Shown here: in pieces, positions 1 through 8,782 of the stretch
Position numbering within the stretch: position 1 is the stretch's first letter
Layout: every line of letters begins with the position of its first letter
Source: JBATTK01 sp049670505
GTDB lineage: Bacteria; Bacteroidota; Bacteroidia; Flavobacteriales; Flavobacteriaceae
Length of the DNA stretch: 54,764 bases
Direction: 5' to 3'
NCBI GenBank assembly: GCA_049670505.1
Contig: JBATTK010000105.1
Location: 1-54,764, forward strand
Notes under the pieces: model-generated
Database searches by the model: none
What the model saw: the letters and a program-made list of their open reading frames with translations, nothing else
What the model was told of the DNA's origin: nothing
Program-made: the position numbers and the translations under genes

Positions 1-385
1 GCATTTGAATCTGATCTTTAAAGCGCTCCACCACCATGTTCATCATGCGTTTGTTCAGGGCAGAGGAATTTTGAATATACGCCTCGTATTCCTCTATGGT
101 AAAATGACCAATGATCATTCCCTTTAAGGAATTTCGGAATTTTATATCTTTTTGAACCGCATTTTCAATGTACCCCATTCTTTTTTCCAAGGAAAAATCA
201 TAAAATTTATTTTTATGTTTTCTGATATAATTCTTGAAGGCCGCTATCAATAAAAAATTCTGCAGTTTAATAATAGGCCGGAGGGTTTTATTCTGAAAAC
301 GCTCATCAGGGCTCATATTATCGTTTACTTTGGCGGAGGGAATCTCTGGACGAATCTGTAACAGATGATGAGATCTATCGTTCAT
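1..385 (-). CDS. Conserved flavobacterial protein, 3' end cut by window edge
   Basis: The reverse strand reads from an ATG at 385 for 128 codons without a stop and runs off the window edge. The protein starts MNDRSHHLLQIRPEIPSAKV and continues with a basic, helix-rich region (motifs FRNSLKGMIIGHFT and SSALNKRMMNMV). It has no signal peptide or membrane helix. From memory, similar flavobacterial proteins are often labelled glyoxalase, but I see no glyoxalase metal-binding motif, so I give no function. The upstream gap to the next gene is short (386-481). Confidence 0.75.
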   Translation of the reverse strand, partial: MNDRSHHLLQIRPEIPSAKVNDNMSPDERFQNKTLRPIIKLQNFLLIAAFKNYIRKHKNKFYDFSLEKRMGYIENAVQKDIKFRNSLKGMIIGHFTIEEYEAYIQNSSALNKRMMNMVVERFKDQIQM

Positions 386-481
386 TACATGAAGTTTTCA
401 TAAAGATAGCGATAAACATATATGCCGTTTTTAGCGGTATAGATTAGTTTTTAACGGGTTTATGAACAAAGGATGACCACA

Positions 482-2179
482 TCAATATCCTGCCGCCTGC
501 CCATCTTTCCGTGATTCGGAAGCACCGTAGTACACCTTGTTTTCCAAATCTACCTTAATGGCCTGATACCCTCCATATATGCCTACTGCAAAGGAAATGT
601 TATGTCCTTTTTTACGCAGCTCCCGAATAGTTTCATAATCGAACCCCGATTCCAGGTTCAAAGTACCCCCGTCCTTCATGCGATAGCCTGTGGGCTGGGA
701 AGAACCCCTATGCCTCATACGGGGTGCATCACCGGCCTCTTGAATACCCATTTCAAAATCGATAAGATTGACCACGATCTGTGCATGTCCCTGTGGTTGT
801 ATTGCACCTCCCATAAGCCCATAGCTTACCCATGGTTTACCGTCTTTGGTGATGAAAGAGGGAATAATGGTATGAAACGGTCGTTTACCGGGTGCCAATG
901 CATTAAAATGATCTGCATCCTGCACATTGAACATCTGTCCCCTGTTTTGAAGTACAAAACCAAGTCCGTCCGGTACCATACCGGAAGCAAATTCCGAATA
1001 GATACTTTGGATCAATGATATGATGTTACCATCCTTGTCGGCCACTGTTAGATAGGTAGTATTGCCAGACTCAATTTCCTTAGCTCCGGAAGGATAGGTA
1101 TCGGCAGCTTTTTGTTGATGTATGAGCATACGCCGCTGATCGGCGTAGTCTTTTGAAATGAGCCTTTCGGTGGGGATTTTGTTAAACTCGGGATCCGCAT
1201 AGAATTTTGCCCGATCTTCATAGGCTAATTTTTTGGCCTCGGTAAGCACATGCAAATACGCCGCACTCCCAAATCCCATAGCTTTTATATCATAACCTTC
1301 CAGAATATTCAGCATCTGCAAAGCTGCCGTTCCTTGGCCATTGGGCGGTAACTCCCAAACATCATAACCCCGATAGTTGGTTTTTATGGGATCTACCCAG
1401 TTGGAAGTATGGTTTGCCAGATCTTCATAGGCTAAAAAACCCTTGTGCTTTTTCATATAACGATCAATCGTACGGGCAATATCTCCTTTGTAAAATGCAT
1501 CCCGACCTCCTTGTGCGATTTTTTCATAGGTATTGGCAAGGTCCGGGTTTTTAAAAATCGCTCCCTTTTTGGGTGTTACGCCCTTGGGCATATAAGTTTC
1601 CTTGAAGCCGGGCAGCTCTTTCTTCCGTTCATAGTTGGTATTCATTTCATAAGCGATTACTTCGGAGACCGGGAAACCCGCCCTGGCATAATCAATAGCC
1701 GGTTGTAGTAACGCTTTCATGGGAAGTATACCATACTTTTCGTGCATAGCGAACCAGCCATCTACACAACCTGGTACCGAAACCGGAAGTGGCCCTAAAA
1801 AGGGAATAGTTTTCATCTTTCGATCTACAAAATAATCTATGGAAAGCCCCATTGGCGATCGCCCACTACCATTAAAACCATATAACTTTTCTTCCTTGGC
1901 ATCCCAAATAATGGCAAATATATCACCTCCAATGCCACAGCTTGCCGGTTCTACCAGGCCAAGTACCGAATTTGCCGCAATAGCGGCATCAATTGCGCTG
2001 CCCCCTTTTTTCAATATGTCCAAGGCTACCTGGGTGGCCAAGGGTTGGCTGGTAGCGGCCATTCCGTTTTGTGCCAGTACCTCTGATCGGGTGGCGAACG
2101 TTTTTCCCGTCAGTCGATCTTGTGCCATAACTAGCAACGAACTACTAAGGCATAGGATAAAAAAAAGTGTTTTTTTCAT
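482..2179 (-). CDS. ggt: Gamma-glutamyltransferase (secreted)
   Basis: Gamma-glutamyltransferase (N-terminal nucleophile hydrolase) transfers or hydrolyses the gamma-glutamyl group of glutathione in the periplasm. The chosen ATG at 2179 starts MKKTLFFILCLSSSLLVMAQ, a clear signal peptide ending in AQ. An in-frame ATG at 2212 would add 11 residues ahead of it. The family signatures GGSAIDAAIAANSVLGLVEP and PPNGQGTAALQML are present. The self-cleavage and nucleophile Thr is the first of the pair in GNTTYLTVADKDGN (about residue 374 from this start). The usual His after the Thr pair is Tyr here. The protein of about 565 residues has the normal family length. It is monocistronic. A repeat-rich intergenic region lies upstream. 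Confidence 0.93.
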   Translation of the reverse strand: MKKTLFFILCLSSSLLVMAQDRLTGKTFATRSEVLAQNGMAATSQPLATQVALDILKKGGSAIDAAIAANSVLGLVEPASCGIGGDIFAIIWDAKEEKLYGFNGSGRSPMGLSIDYFVDRKMKTIPFLGPLPVSVPGCVDGWFAMHEKYGILPMKALLQPAIDYARAGFPVSEVIAYEMNTNYERKKELPGFKETYMPKGVTPKKGAIFKNPDLANTYEKIAQGGRDAFYKGDIARTIDRYMKKHKGFLAYEDLANHTSNWVDPIKTNYRGYDVWELPPNGQGTAALQMLNILEGYDIKAMGFGSAAYLHVLTEAKKLAYEDRAKFYADPEFNKIPTERLISKDYADQRRMLIHQQKAADTYPSGAKEIESGNTTYLTVADKDGNIISLIQSIYSEFASGMVPDGLGFVLQNRGQMFNVQDADHFNALAPGKRPFHTIIPSFITKDGKPWVSYGLMGGAIQPQGHAQIVVNLIDFEMGIQEAGDAPRMRHRGSSQPTGYRMKDGGTLNLESGFDYETIRELRKKGHNISFAVGIYGGYQAIKVDLENKVYYGASESRKDGQAAGY

Positions 2180-2212
2180 AGTGGCTGAATTTATTTTCTT
2201 GATTTTAATCAT

Positions 2213-2759
2213 TAGTTAAAACTCCGCATTCGACGGGTAGGCCTGTTTACCGCTAGGTAGGTATGCAATTTCATTATAATACTTTAAGTTTCCAAGAAAC
2301 TATTTCATATTTGACAATGTGCCTTCGATACGATCGTTTCTCTATCACTCAGGCACCCAAGTATGGTCATTGAGTGATTTTCGAATGGAAAATCGTATCG
2401 AAATGACATTCCAGTTTCCAGTAATCAGTTTTCAGCGTCAAGCTTCCGGTGATCTAGTTATCCAGCGGTAAAGACCCACTTCCCCATCTGACTACTGAAT
2501 ACTAACTGCCGTATACTATCTAACAATTTGATAACCCAATAACTACAATTTCAATCCTGATTTTTAAACCTTTATACTTTCAGTGCTTGGGGGGTTATTT
2601 TTCAAGTAATAAACGGATAATAAATCTAGCAAAAAAGGACTATAATCTACGATAAAGGGCACTTCATAAATAGGTGTTGATGATTCTATGCATTAGAAGA
2701 TCTTTTATTGGAAAAAAGTTGGTAATTTTCCTTAATTATTAATAGTAACATAAGGTATA
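2213..2759. other. Repeat-rich intergenic region
   Basis: No gene is seen in this 547-bp gap. It holds the two-hairpin element at 2319-2405, then a degenerate tract (about 2411-2520) of units such as CAGTTTCCAGTAATCAGTTTTCAG and TGACTACTGAATACTAACTG. The same modules recur in another order at 11528-11965. The last 200 bp are AT-rich and presumably carry the promoter of the DUF72 gene. TAATTTTC at about 2720 is only a weak match to the Bacteroidota -7 box. Confidence 0.7.
2319..2405. repeat. Two-hairpin REPIN-like element, copy A (full length)
   Basis: This is an 87-bp element made of two 38-nt hairpins (2319-2356 and 2368-2405) separated by an 11-nt spacer. Hairpin 1 begins GTGCCTTCGATACGATCGT and closes with AGGCAC. 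Hairpin 2 begins CATTGAGTGATTTTCGAA and closes with TCGAAATG. Hairpin 2 resembles the reverse complement of hairpin 1, sharing TTCGATACGAT and ATCACTCA, so the two are in inverted orientation. The inner stem of hairpin 1 has two mismatches here. A flank containing TTTCCAAGAAAC (2289-2300) precedes it, as in copy B. Copies lie at 11876, 25224, 25384, 31911 and 51278. Confidence 0.85.
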
Positions 2760-3653
2760 ATGAAATTTGGAAAAGTAGAACAGCCGGAATTAGTAGATTT
2801 CACTATTCCCGATGATCATCCGGATACGGAAGTGGTATTGTCTAAATTGGGAAAAGAAGAGCCTTTAAGCGTATATATCGGTTGTGCAAAATGGAATCGT
2901 CAGGATTTAAAGAATTTCTATCCCAGGGGCACCAAGGATGAGTTGCAATATTATTCCTCCCAGTTCAATTGCATTGAACTCAATGCCACTTTCTATAGGA
3001 TTTTCCCCGCAGAACAGTATGAAAAGTGGTATGATAAAACACCGGAAAATTTTAAATTTTTCCCAAAGGTATCCAATGAAATAAGTCACCTCAGAAGACT
3101 CAATGACCAAATATATCCTACCATAGATAGGTACTTGGAGGTGACCGCCAATTTGAAAGAAAAGCTTGGGACTATTTTTTTACAGATGCATGGTAATTTT
3201 GGTCCAAAAAATTGGGATAGGGTAGTGCGCTTCGTGGAATATTGGCCCAAGGAATTCCCGCTAGCCATGGAATTCAGGCATACGGATTGGTTCAACGATA
3301 AAAAAGTGGCGCAGGAATTATATCATTTACTGGAGGAAAACAATATTGCCAACATATTGGTGGATACCGCGGGCAGAAGGGATATTATGCATATGCGATT
3401 GACGAATAAGGAAGCATTTATACGTTACGTAGGAGCCAACCATGACAGTGATTATTCAAGGATGGATGATTGGGTTCAACGATTAAAACGATGGTACGAT
3501 CTAGGCTTGCGCAACATTCACTTTTTTGTCCATCAAAATCTGGAATTAGAGTCGCCCTTACTTTCCGCATATTTTATTGACAAAATAAATAAAAACTTGC
3601 CCGTAACACTGAACATTCCCCAGACACTTATAAAACCAAAGACCCTTTTTTAG
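2760..3653 (+). CDS. DUF72 (YecE family) protein
   Basis: This 297-residue protein belongs to the DUF72/YecE family, a TIM-barrel-like fold of unknown function. Family features are the N-terminal strand IYIGCAKWNRQDLKNFYP, then FNCIELNATFYRIFP, FKFFPKVSNEISH, LQMHGNFGPKNWDR and LAMEFRHTDWF. The length is normal. It has no signal peptide, so it is cytoplasmic. It converges on the decarboxylase-like gene with only 5 bp between the stop codons. No substrate is known for the family. Confidence 0.9.
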   Translation: MKFGKVEQPELVDFTIPDDHPDTEVVLSKLGKEEPLSVYIGCAKWNRQDLKNFYPRGTKDELQYYSSQFNCIELNATFYRIFPAEQYEKWYDKTPENFKFFPKVSNEISHLRRLNDQIYPTIDRYLEVTANLKEKLGTIFLQMHGNFGPKNWDRVVRFVEYWPKEFPLAMEFRHTDWFNDKKVAQELYHLLEENNIANILVDTAGRRDIMHMRLTNKEAFIRYVGANHDSDYSRMDDWVQRLKRWYDLGLRNIHFFVHQNLELESPLLSAYFIDKINKNLPVTLNIPQTLIKPKTLF

Positions 3654-3658
3654 TGGGT

Positions 3659-4519
3659 TCAATAGCTGGCACCCACTTCAACAAAGGTGTTCTTTGAGTG
3701 AAACTTAGGGACTTCGGGAGCAGCCATACAACAAGTAGAGCCCAGATAGAACAGGGCAATCTCTTCCAATTTGTCCACTTCTTGTCCCAAGCGTATGTTT
3801 TCGGATAGTTCTATGGTTCCTACGGCTGGGCCACCAACTATGGATAAATACCATATACGATTATACGCATCGGTAATATCTATGTTATAGCGCTCGTTTC
3901 TAAAGGCAGGTAGGGAAGGATTCTGTTTGTATATCCATGGGCGTAGGACCACAAGATCTCCCGGCACATGTTGGATCCTACTTATCTTTCCACGGATGGG
4001 CGAATGAATGCGATGATAATTCTTGTTGTGCAGAAATACATTGGTAAAGTTATAATTATCGGGAATATGGTCCTTCTCCAATCCAAAAATGGTTGCTACG
4101 TTACGCTCATCGCATTTTACCTTGATCGTATCTATGTCCCCTACTTTACCGGTGTCACAGAGCAGCCCTTCACAGGGCCAAACGGATGGATCCGTACTTT
4201 GGGGCAAGGATTTGAATTCCCTTGTAAAAAAATCCTGAAAACTATCAAAGTCCGTTTTTCCCTTTGGGGGTTTAAACTTGTCCAAATAGTTTTTGTCCCG
4301 ATAATTAATCCTAATATATGGCTTTATAATCCATTTAGAATACCGCTTGTCATAGGTAGACGCATAAGTGGAAGATACTTTTCTTTGAATATGGCTAGGC
4401 AAGTTGCCCCATACATTTATGGATAAGAACTTATATAGATCCGCTCGCCATCCGGGGACTTTGAATACGGTAAAATGTGGATCGGAATAATATGATGCGG
4501 TTTGGAAAGAGGTTTCCAT
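3659..4519 (-). CDS. Phosphatidylserine decarboxylase family protein
   Basis: Members of this family are pyruvoyl enzymes that decarboxylate phosphatidylserine or related substrates after self-cleavage at a Gly-Ser bond. Visible features are SFQDFFTREFK (residues 93-103), YHRIHSP with the expected His pair (H169 and H172), and the C-terminal self-cleavage motif FYLGST (G260-S261). The element that is usually P-A-D-G, carrying the Asp of the autocleavage triad, reads P-C-E-G here (E117), a conservative change. No signal peptide is present, and the 286-residue length is within the family range. It lies 6 bp downstream of the NTF2-like gene on the same strand, so the two may share a transcript. 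The substrate is not provable from sequence. Confidence 0.85.
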   Translation of the reverse strand: METSFQTASYYSDPHFTVFKVPGWRADLYKFLSINVWGNLPSHIQRKVSSTYASTYDKRYSKWIIKPYIRINYRDKNYLDKFKPPKGKTDFDSFQDFFTREFKSLPQSTDPSVWPCEGLLCDTGKVGDIDTIKVKCDERNVATIFGLEKDHIPDNYNFTNVFLHNKNYHRIHSPIRGKISRIQHVPGDLVVLRPWIYKQNPSLPAFRNERYNIDITDAYNRIWYLSIVGGPAVGTIELSENIRLGQEVDKLEEIALFYLGSTCCMAAPEVPKFHSKNTFVEVGASY

Positions 4520-4525
4520 AGTATC

Positions 4526-4975
4526 TTAATCGTTTTTTCTACTATCCCATAATACATTGATGATTTTCCATTGGTCGTCTATTTTCGCCAAATGCATATA
4601 GTCATAAAAATCATATTGGTTGGTACTTGCCTTTATGCTGGCAATAGGACCGTCTATATCTAATATGGTTACATCTACGGATAACGGCATATCCTTTTCC
4701 TTGGCCCACTTTCTGCCATCGAGTTTAGTGAGGGACACCAATTCCGTATATCCCATGTTTTTTACAATGGGAAAGCCTTCACGCTCTATAACATGCCTTT
4801 TGGCCACTTCATGGTGCACCGCCTGTTCCATTTGAGCTTGATTACTGTTATAGTAACTCTCCATATAATCTACTGCCGCTTGTTCTATGGCCTGTTCATC
4901 GGATGATTGGCCTTGTGTGAGGTAGGATAGGAATAAAAGAAGAAGGGAGACAAAAAACTTACCGATTGTCTGCAT
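4526..4975 (-). CDS. Secreted NTF2-like / lumazine-binding-like protein
   Basis: This 149-residue protein starts with a signal peptide (MQTIGKFFVSLLLLFLSYLTQGQ, cleaved near Gln23). The rest resembles the SnoaL/NTF2-like cone fold often annotated as nuclear transport factor 2 family or putative lumazine-binding in Bacteroidota. It shows an N-terminal helix (EQAIEQAAVDYMESYYNSN), the segment HHEVAKRHVI and a final strand WKIINVLWD. No catalytic function can be assigned. It is probably periplasmic. It is the upstream partner of the decarboxylase-like gene, 6 bp away. Confidence 0.8.
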   Translation of the reverse strand: MQTIGKFFVSLLLLFLSYLTQGQSSDEQAIEQAAVDYMESYYNSNQAQMEQAVHHEVAKRHVIEREGFPIVKNMGYTELVSLTKLDGRKWAKEKDMPLSVDVTILDIDGPIASIKASTNQYDFYDYMHLAKIDDQWKIINVLWDSRKND

Positions 4976-5194
4976 GATGTGTTGGATTAGGTTACTTAAA
5001 TGTATTTTTTATTGCAGAGACCTAATAGTGAATTAAGAAAAGTTTATTGTAAGCTTAACATATTTTATTAAAGCGTTTTAATTTTATGTTAAATACAATC
5101 ATTAACCGCTTATATTCTGTTAAATCGCTGTTTTAAATCATGGTACGCTTTACTTTTACGGTAGAACATATTTCCAATAAAAGCAACAAGAAAA

Positions 5195-5659
5195 ATGAAA
5201 CTGACTCAAAAAAAATATAGCATAGCCGTAGTACTTTGCTTTACATCCTTGGCCTCGCATCTTGCTTTCGGTCAAATAAAACAGGACAGTGAAAATATTC
5301 CCTATAAAACCGGTAATCCCAATGACTGGCCCCAAGATCAAGACGCTATGGTGGCCGCTCCGGGAAATCACAAGGTCTTAATGGAAAACGATAACGTAAG
5401 AGTATTGGAAGTTACCGTTTTACCCGGTGAAATAGAACCTGTTCATCACCATCAATGGCCAAGTGTGTTGCACATTACGGAATCTGGAGATTTTATTGAC
5501 CGTGATGCCGAAGGAAATGTGATATTGGATACGCGCCAATTGGCAAAACCATTGGTTTATCCTATGACTGTTTGGAAGGATCCAGAGGCTCCGCATTCGG
5601 TAGAGAATTTGAGTGATACACTGACCATTCGGCTAATTCGTGTAGAACTGAAAAAATGA
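5195..5659 (+). CDS. Secreted small cupin-domain protein
   Basis: This 154-residue protein has a signal peptide (residues 1-26, ending AFGQ) followed by one cupin beta-barrel. The metal-binding signature is GEIEPVHHHQWPSVLHI, and a later HSVENLSD segment could supply the last ligand. Such periplasmic cupins are usually of unknown function. The start ATG at 5195 gives the signal peptide directly. A TACTTTTA box at about 5150 resembles the Bacteroidota -7 element, but no convincing upstream TTG was found. It stands alone between the NTF2-like gene on the other strand and a 400-bp gap. Confidence 0.8.
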   Translation: MKLTQKKYSIAVVLCFTSLASHLAFGQIKQDSENIPYKTGNPNDWPQDQDAMVAAPGNHKVLMENDNVRVLEVTVLPGEIEPVHHHQWPSVLHITESGDFIDRDAEGNVILDTRQLAKPLVYPMTVWKDPEAPHSVENLSDTLTIRLIRVELKK

Positions 5660-6073
5660 GATAAAGTGTGAATTGAACATTTATTGCCTTGAAAAACACA
5701 TGGGTGGGCGCCTAAGCGTTAATGGTATCAAAAGAACCGCTTTCTACAATGATGCGAATTGGTTTTTTTTCCTTCTTAAAAACGAATCTAAAGAAAATGG
5801 TCATTTACATTTAACCTGTCCAAGTAAGAAACAATGCACTGATTTATTGATAAACCCCTATACGGATTACTTCACTGGGCTTGCCTTCGCCCACCGGTTT
5901 ATGATGGTAGGCGATTTATTCGGAATAGCTTCTTTTTTATTAAATTATCTCAAAAAGGGTAGTGTCCTTAAATTTACCATTTACTTTTGTAATATCTTTC
6001 GCATTAAAGAATAGCCCTTATGAGCAAATTACACGTAAATTCGTTACCCATTTTAATTCGATATTCAAGGAAC
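5660..6073. other. Intergenic region without a convincing gene
   Basis: An open frame (5673-6014) starts with TTG and encodes an unremarkable 113-residue sequence with no signal peptide, recognised domain or good start. I do not call it a gene. The end of the gap carries a perfect TAnnTTTG box at 5982-5989, probably the promoter of the next gene. Nothing else was seen. Confidence 0.5.
5982..5989 (+). promoter_or_regulatory. Candidate Bacteroidota -7 promoter box
   Basis: TACTTTTG matches the TAnnTTTG consensus recognised by the primary sigma factor of Bacteroidota. It lies about 85 bp ahead of the hydrolase start at 6074. No clear TTG -33 element sits 19-21 bp upstream, so this is tentative. 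Confidence 0.35.
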
Positions 6074-6799
6074 ATGAGGTTTTTATCAATCGTCCTAGTT
6101 GCGTTTTTCGTCGTTTTAACGGTACGATCACAGGAAAAGGTAGAATTTCCTTCACAGGACGGTCTGGAGATTACGGCCGATTTCTATACAAAAGAAAACT
6201 CCAGTACCATAGTCCTATTGTTTCACCAAGCGGGTTGGAGTAGGGGAGAATACGGGGAAATAGCACCAAAACTAAATACTATGGGTTACTCCTGTCTCGC
6301 TGTTGACCTAAGGTCCGGAGGAGAAGTCAATGGTGTTAAAAATGAAACCCATAAAAGGGCAGCTTCCAAGGGAAAACCTACCGAGTACAAGGATGCCCTG
6401 CAAGATATTGAAGCGGCGGTAAACTATGTAAAGTCCACTTACCGACCGGAGAAAATTATTCTTTGGGGAAGTTCATATTCTTCGGCATTAGTATTAAAAT
6501 ATGGAGGCGATCATCCAGATGCCATGAATGCAATACTATCATTTGCGCCAGGGGAATATTTTGGTTCCAAAAACTACATATCCGAAAGCGCCAAGCATAT
6601 TGAGGTCCCGGTTTTCATCACATCGGCCAAAAATGAGCATAAAAATTGGAAAGCCATATATGAAGCTATTCCCATTGCTACAAAAAAATACTATTTACCG
6701 GAAACAAAGGGCAATCACGGATCAAGGGCACTTTGGGAGCAATTCGATGATAGTTCTGGGTATTGGGACGCTGTGACCGACTTTTTAAATACAGTTTAA
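6074..6799 (+). CDS. Secreted alpha/beta hydrolase (dienelactone hydrolase-like)
   Basis: The ATG at 6074 starts MRFLSIVLVAFFVVLTVRSQ, a signal peptide. An in-frame ATG at 6020 would bury it behind 18 residues and is less likely. The 241-residue product shows an alpha/beta hydrolase fold: FHQAGWSRGEYGEIAP (oxyanion region), LAVDLRSGG, the nucleophile elbow ILWGSSYSSALV (Ser within G-S-S-Y-S), VFITSAKNEH near the acid position, and KGNHGSRAL with the catalytic His. The elbow departs from strict GxSxG at its last position. The substrate is unknown. It acts outside the cytoplasm. Confidence 0.85.
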   Translation: MRFLSIVLVAFFVVLTVRSQEKVEFPSQDGLEITADFYTKENSSTIVLLFHQAGWSRGEYGEIAPKLNTMGYSCLAVDLRSGGEVNGVKNETHKRAASKGKPTEYKDALQDIEAAVNYVKSTYRPEKIILWGSSYSSALVLKYGGDHPDAMNAILSFAPGEYFGSKNYISESAKHIEVPVFITSAKNEHKNWKAIYEAIPIATKKYYLPETKGNHGSRALWEQFDDSSGYWDAVTDFLNTV

Positions 6800-6901
6800 A
6801 ACTATTGAATCAAATTTATGAATAGTGCCTGCAACTTAAAACGATGATTTCTGAGTCTTTTAAAGTTACGGCTACCCTTAAAAAAACTAAAAAATAAACA
6901 G

Positions 6902-7297
6902 ATGAAATTCCATACAAGAAAATGGGTAAAACCCGAGGATTTAAACGCCAACGGAACCTTATTCGGAGGAAAAGTGTTGGCCTGGATAGATGAGGAAGCG
7001 GCATTGTACAGTATTATTCAACTGGAGAGTAAAAAGGTGGTTACCAAATATATGTCCGAAATCAATTTCATGAGCACTGCCAACAAGGGGGATATTGTTG
7101 AAATAGGGGTTGAAGTAGTGAAGTTCGGGAAGACGTCCTTGACGCTTAATTGTGAAGTTCGAAACAAAATGACACGGGAAACCATAGTCACCGTGGACAA
7201 CATCATCATGGTGAACCTAGATGATAATGGAAAACCCAAGACCCATGGAAAGACCAAAGTGGAATTTGTAAGGGATAGGTTGGCCGCTGAAGATTAA
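6902..7297 (+). CDS. Acyl-CoA thioesterase, hotdog fold (YciA/BACH type)
   Basis: This 131-residue single hotdog domain matches the acyl-CoA hydrolase group related to YciA. The motif NANGTLFGGKVLAWIDEEAA includes the hotdog helix and catalytic acid region. It is followed by YMSEINFMSTANKGDIVEI and FGKTSLTLNCEV. The enzyme hydrolyses acyl-CoA thioesters in the cytoplasm, but chain specificity cannot be read. Its TAA stop overlaps the TAA of the convergent dipeptidase gene inside the 4-bp palindrome TTAA (7294-7297). Confidence 0.88.
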   Translation: MKFHTRKWVKPEDLNANGTLFGGKVLAWIDEEAALYSIIQLESKKVVTKYMSEINFMSTANKGDIVEIGVEVVKFGKTSLTLNCEVRNKMTRETIVTVDNIIMVNLDDNGKPKTHGKTKVEFVRDRLAAED

Positions 7298-8583
7298 CTG
7301 TCGCCCATCTCTTTGGCAACTTGTTGTACCTCATCGAGCACACGCAGCAAGTTGCCGCTCCATAATTTTTCTATTTCCGCTTCCGTATAGCCTCTTTTAA
7401 CAAGCTCAGAGGTTACATTGAATGTTTCGGATGCATCGGACCAACCTTCAATACCGCCGCCACCGTCAAAATCCGAGCTTATTCCAACATGATCAATGCC
7501 TATTAGTTGCACCATATAATCAATATGGTCCACAAAATCGGACACATTAACTGCCGGAGGTGCATCATCTTTCCCTTTCACCATCTCTTTTGCCATACGG
7601 GTCACCTTAGGGTAGTTTTCCATAAAAGCTGCTTTTTGTTGGTCATTTAACGCTCTGAACTCCGATCGCTCATACCAATCCACACCTAAGGAATCGGCCA
7701 CTTTTTGATAGATTTCCTTCATATAAGCCGCTCTGGCCTCATGTTTTTCGGTATTGAGATAAGAACTAAAAGCCACGGTCTGCACTACACCACCGTTTTC
7801 CTTCATTAACAACAATTGTTCGTCATCTAAATTCCTACTGTGGTCACAGAGTGCCCTGGCGGATGAATGCGAAGCAATGATAGGCGCTTTGGACAAGGCT
7901 ATCATTTGAACCATAGATGCCTTGGATGGATGGGAAACATCTATCATCATGCCTAGTCTATTCATTTCATTTACAGCGGTTTTGCCTAATTCACTTAAAC
8001 CATTATGTAACCATACACTATCTTTTTCACCGGTATTGGAATCACAAAATTGGCTATGCCCGTTATGGGACAAGGAAATATATCTGGCCCCTAGCTCGTG
8101 ATATTTTTCAAAATTGGATAGATCCTCGCCTATGGGATATGCATTCTCCACACCTATCATGGCTACCTTCTTTCCAGATTCATCAATTCTTCGTACATCA
8201 TTGGAGGTAAGTGCCAGTTCAATTTTATCCGGGGCGTATTCCCTGCAAAGTCGGTGAATGGCATCAAACTTGGCGAACGCATTTTCAGATGCCTTTGCAT
8301 ATCCGTCGGCATTTATCGAATCCTGACCTGTATAAACGATCAGCCAAGTAACATCTAGTCCGCCTTCGACCATTTTGGGTAGGTTTACCTGTGTATCCAG
8401 ATTTTGGGTATAGTTGATACTGTCAGTGAAATTTTTAACGTTAATGTCGTTATGGGTGTCCAAAGTAATCACCTTATCATGTATTCTTTTGGCCTTTTCC
8501 TCCATACTTTCAACGTTTTTTTTCTCGCTCCTGCCACAGGAAAATAAGGTCAGGAAACAGAAAAACAAGATGCAATGCTTCAT
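7294..8583 (-). CDS. Membrane dipeptidase (peptidase M19), lipoprotein
   Basis: This 429-residue renal dipeptidase-like zinc peptidase cleaves dipeptides, including unusual ones. The N-terminus MKHCILFFCFLTLFSCG is a lipoprotein signal with Cys16. Metal-site motifs are DTHNDIN (HxD), the bridging Glu region VAMIGVENAYPIG, YISLSHNGHSQFCDS, MMIDVSHPS and IIASHSSARALCDH. Then comes DHVGISSDFDGGGGIEGW. Length and motifs are complete. It is probably anchored to the outer or inner membrane facing the periplasm. It converges with the thioesterase gene, with a 4-bp stop overlap. Confidence 0.92.
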   Translation of the reverse strand: MKHCILFFCFLTLFSCGRSEKKNVESMEEKAKRIHDKVITLDTHNDINVKNFTDSINYTQNLDTQVNLPKMVEGGLDVTWLIVYTGQDSINADGYAKASENAFAKFDAIHRLCREYAPDKIELALTSNDVRRIDESGKKVAMIGVENAYPIGEDLSNFEKYHELGARYISLSHNGHSQFCDSNTGEKDSVWLHNGLSELGKTAVNEMNRLGMMIDVSHPSKASMVQMIALSKAPIIASHSSARALCDHSRNLDDEQLLLMKENGGVVQTVAFSSYLNTEKHEARAAYMKEIYQKVADSLGVDWYERSEFRALNDQQKAAFMENYPKVTRMAKEMVKGKDDAPPAVNVSDFVDHIDYMVQLIGIDHVGISSDFDGGGGIEGWSDASETFNVTSELVKRGYTEAEIEKLWSGNLLRVLDEVQQVAKEMGDS

Positions 8584-8782
8584 GGTGTAAAATTTTATAC
8601 CTACAAATAAAGCACTTTGACAACAAAAAACGAAGTCTAGGTAACATTTAGTTGCAAAGCTTCAATGAATAGGAGATTTTTAGGATAGTTAAGAAAAGAA
8701 TGTTAAGCAAAAAAGAGTTTAGCGGATAAAACCTAAAATTCTTTGAATAAAATAAATTTAATTAACACAAATCGCATCTCCT

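Noticed and set aside
1..385. Glyoxalase label for the partial first gene
   Set aside because: No glyoxalase metal or fold motif is visible. The name seems to be a database carry-over in this family.
5673..6014. 113-residue open frame on the + strand
   Set aside because: It starts with TTG, has no recognisable domain or signal peptide, and its end overlaps the promoter box and leader of the next gene. It looks like chance.
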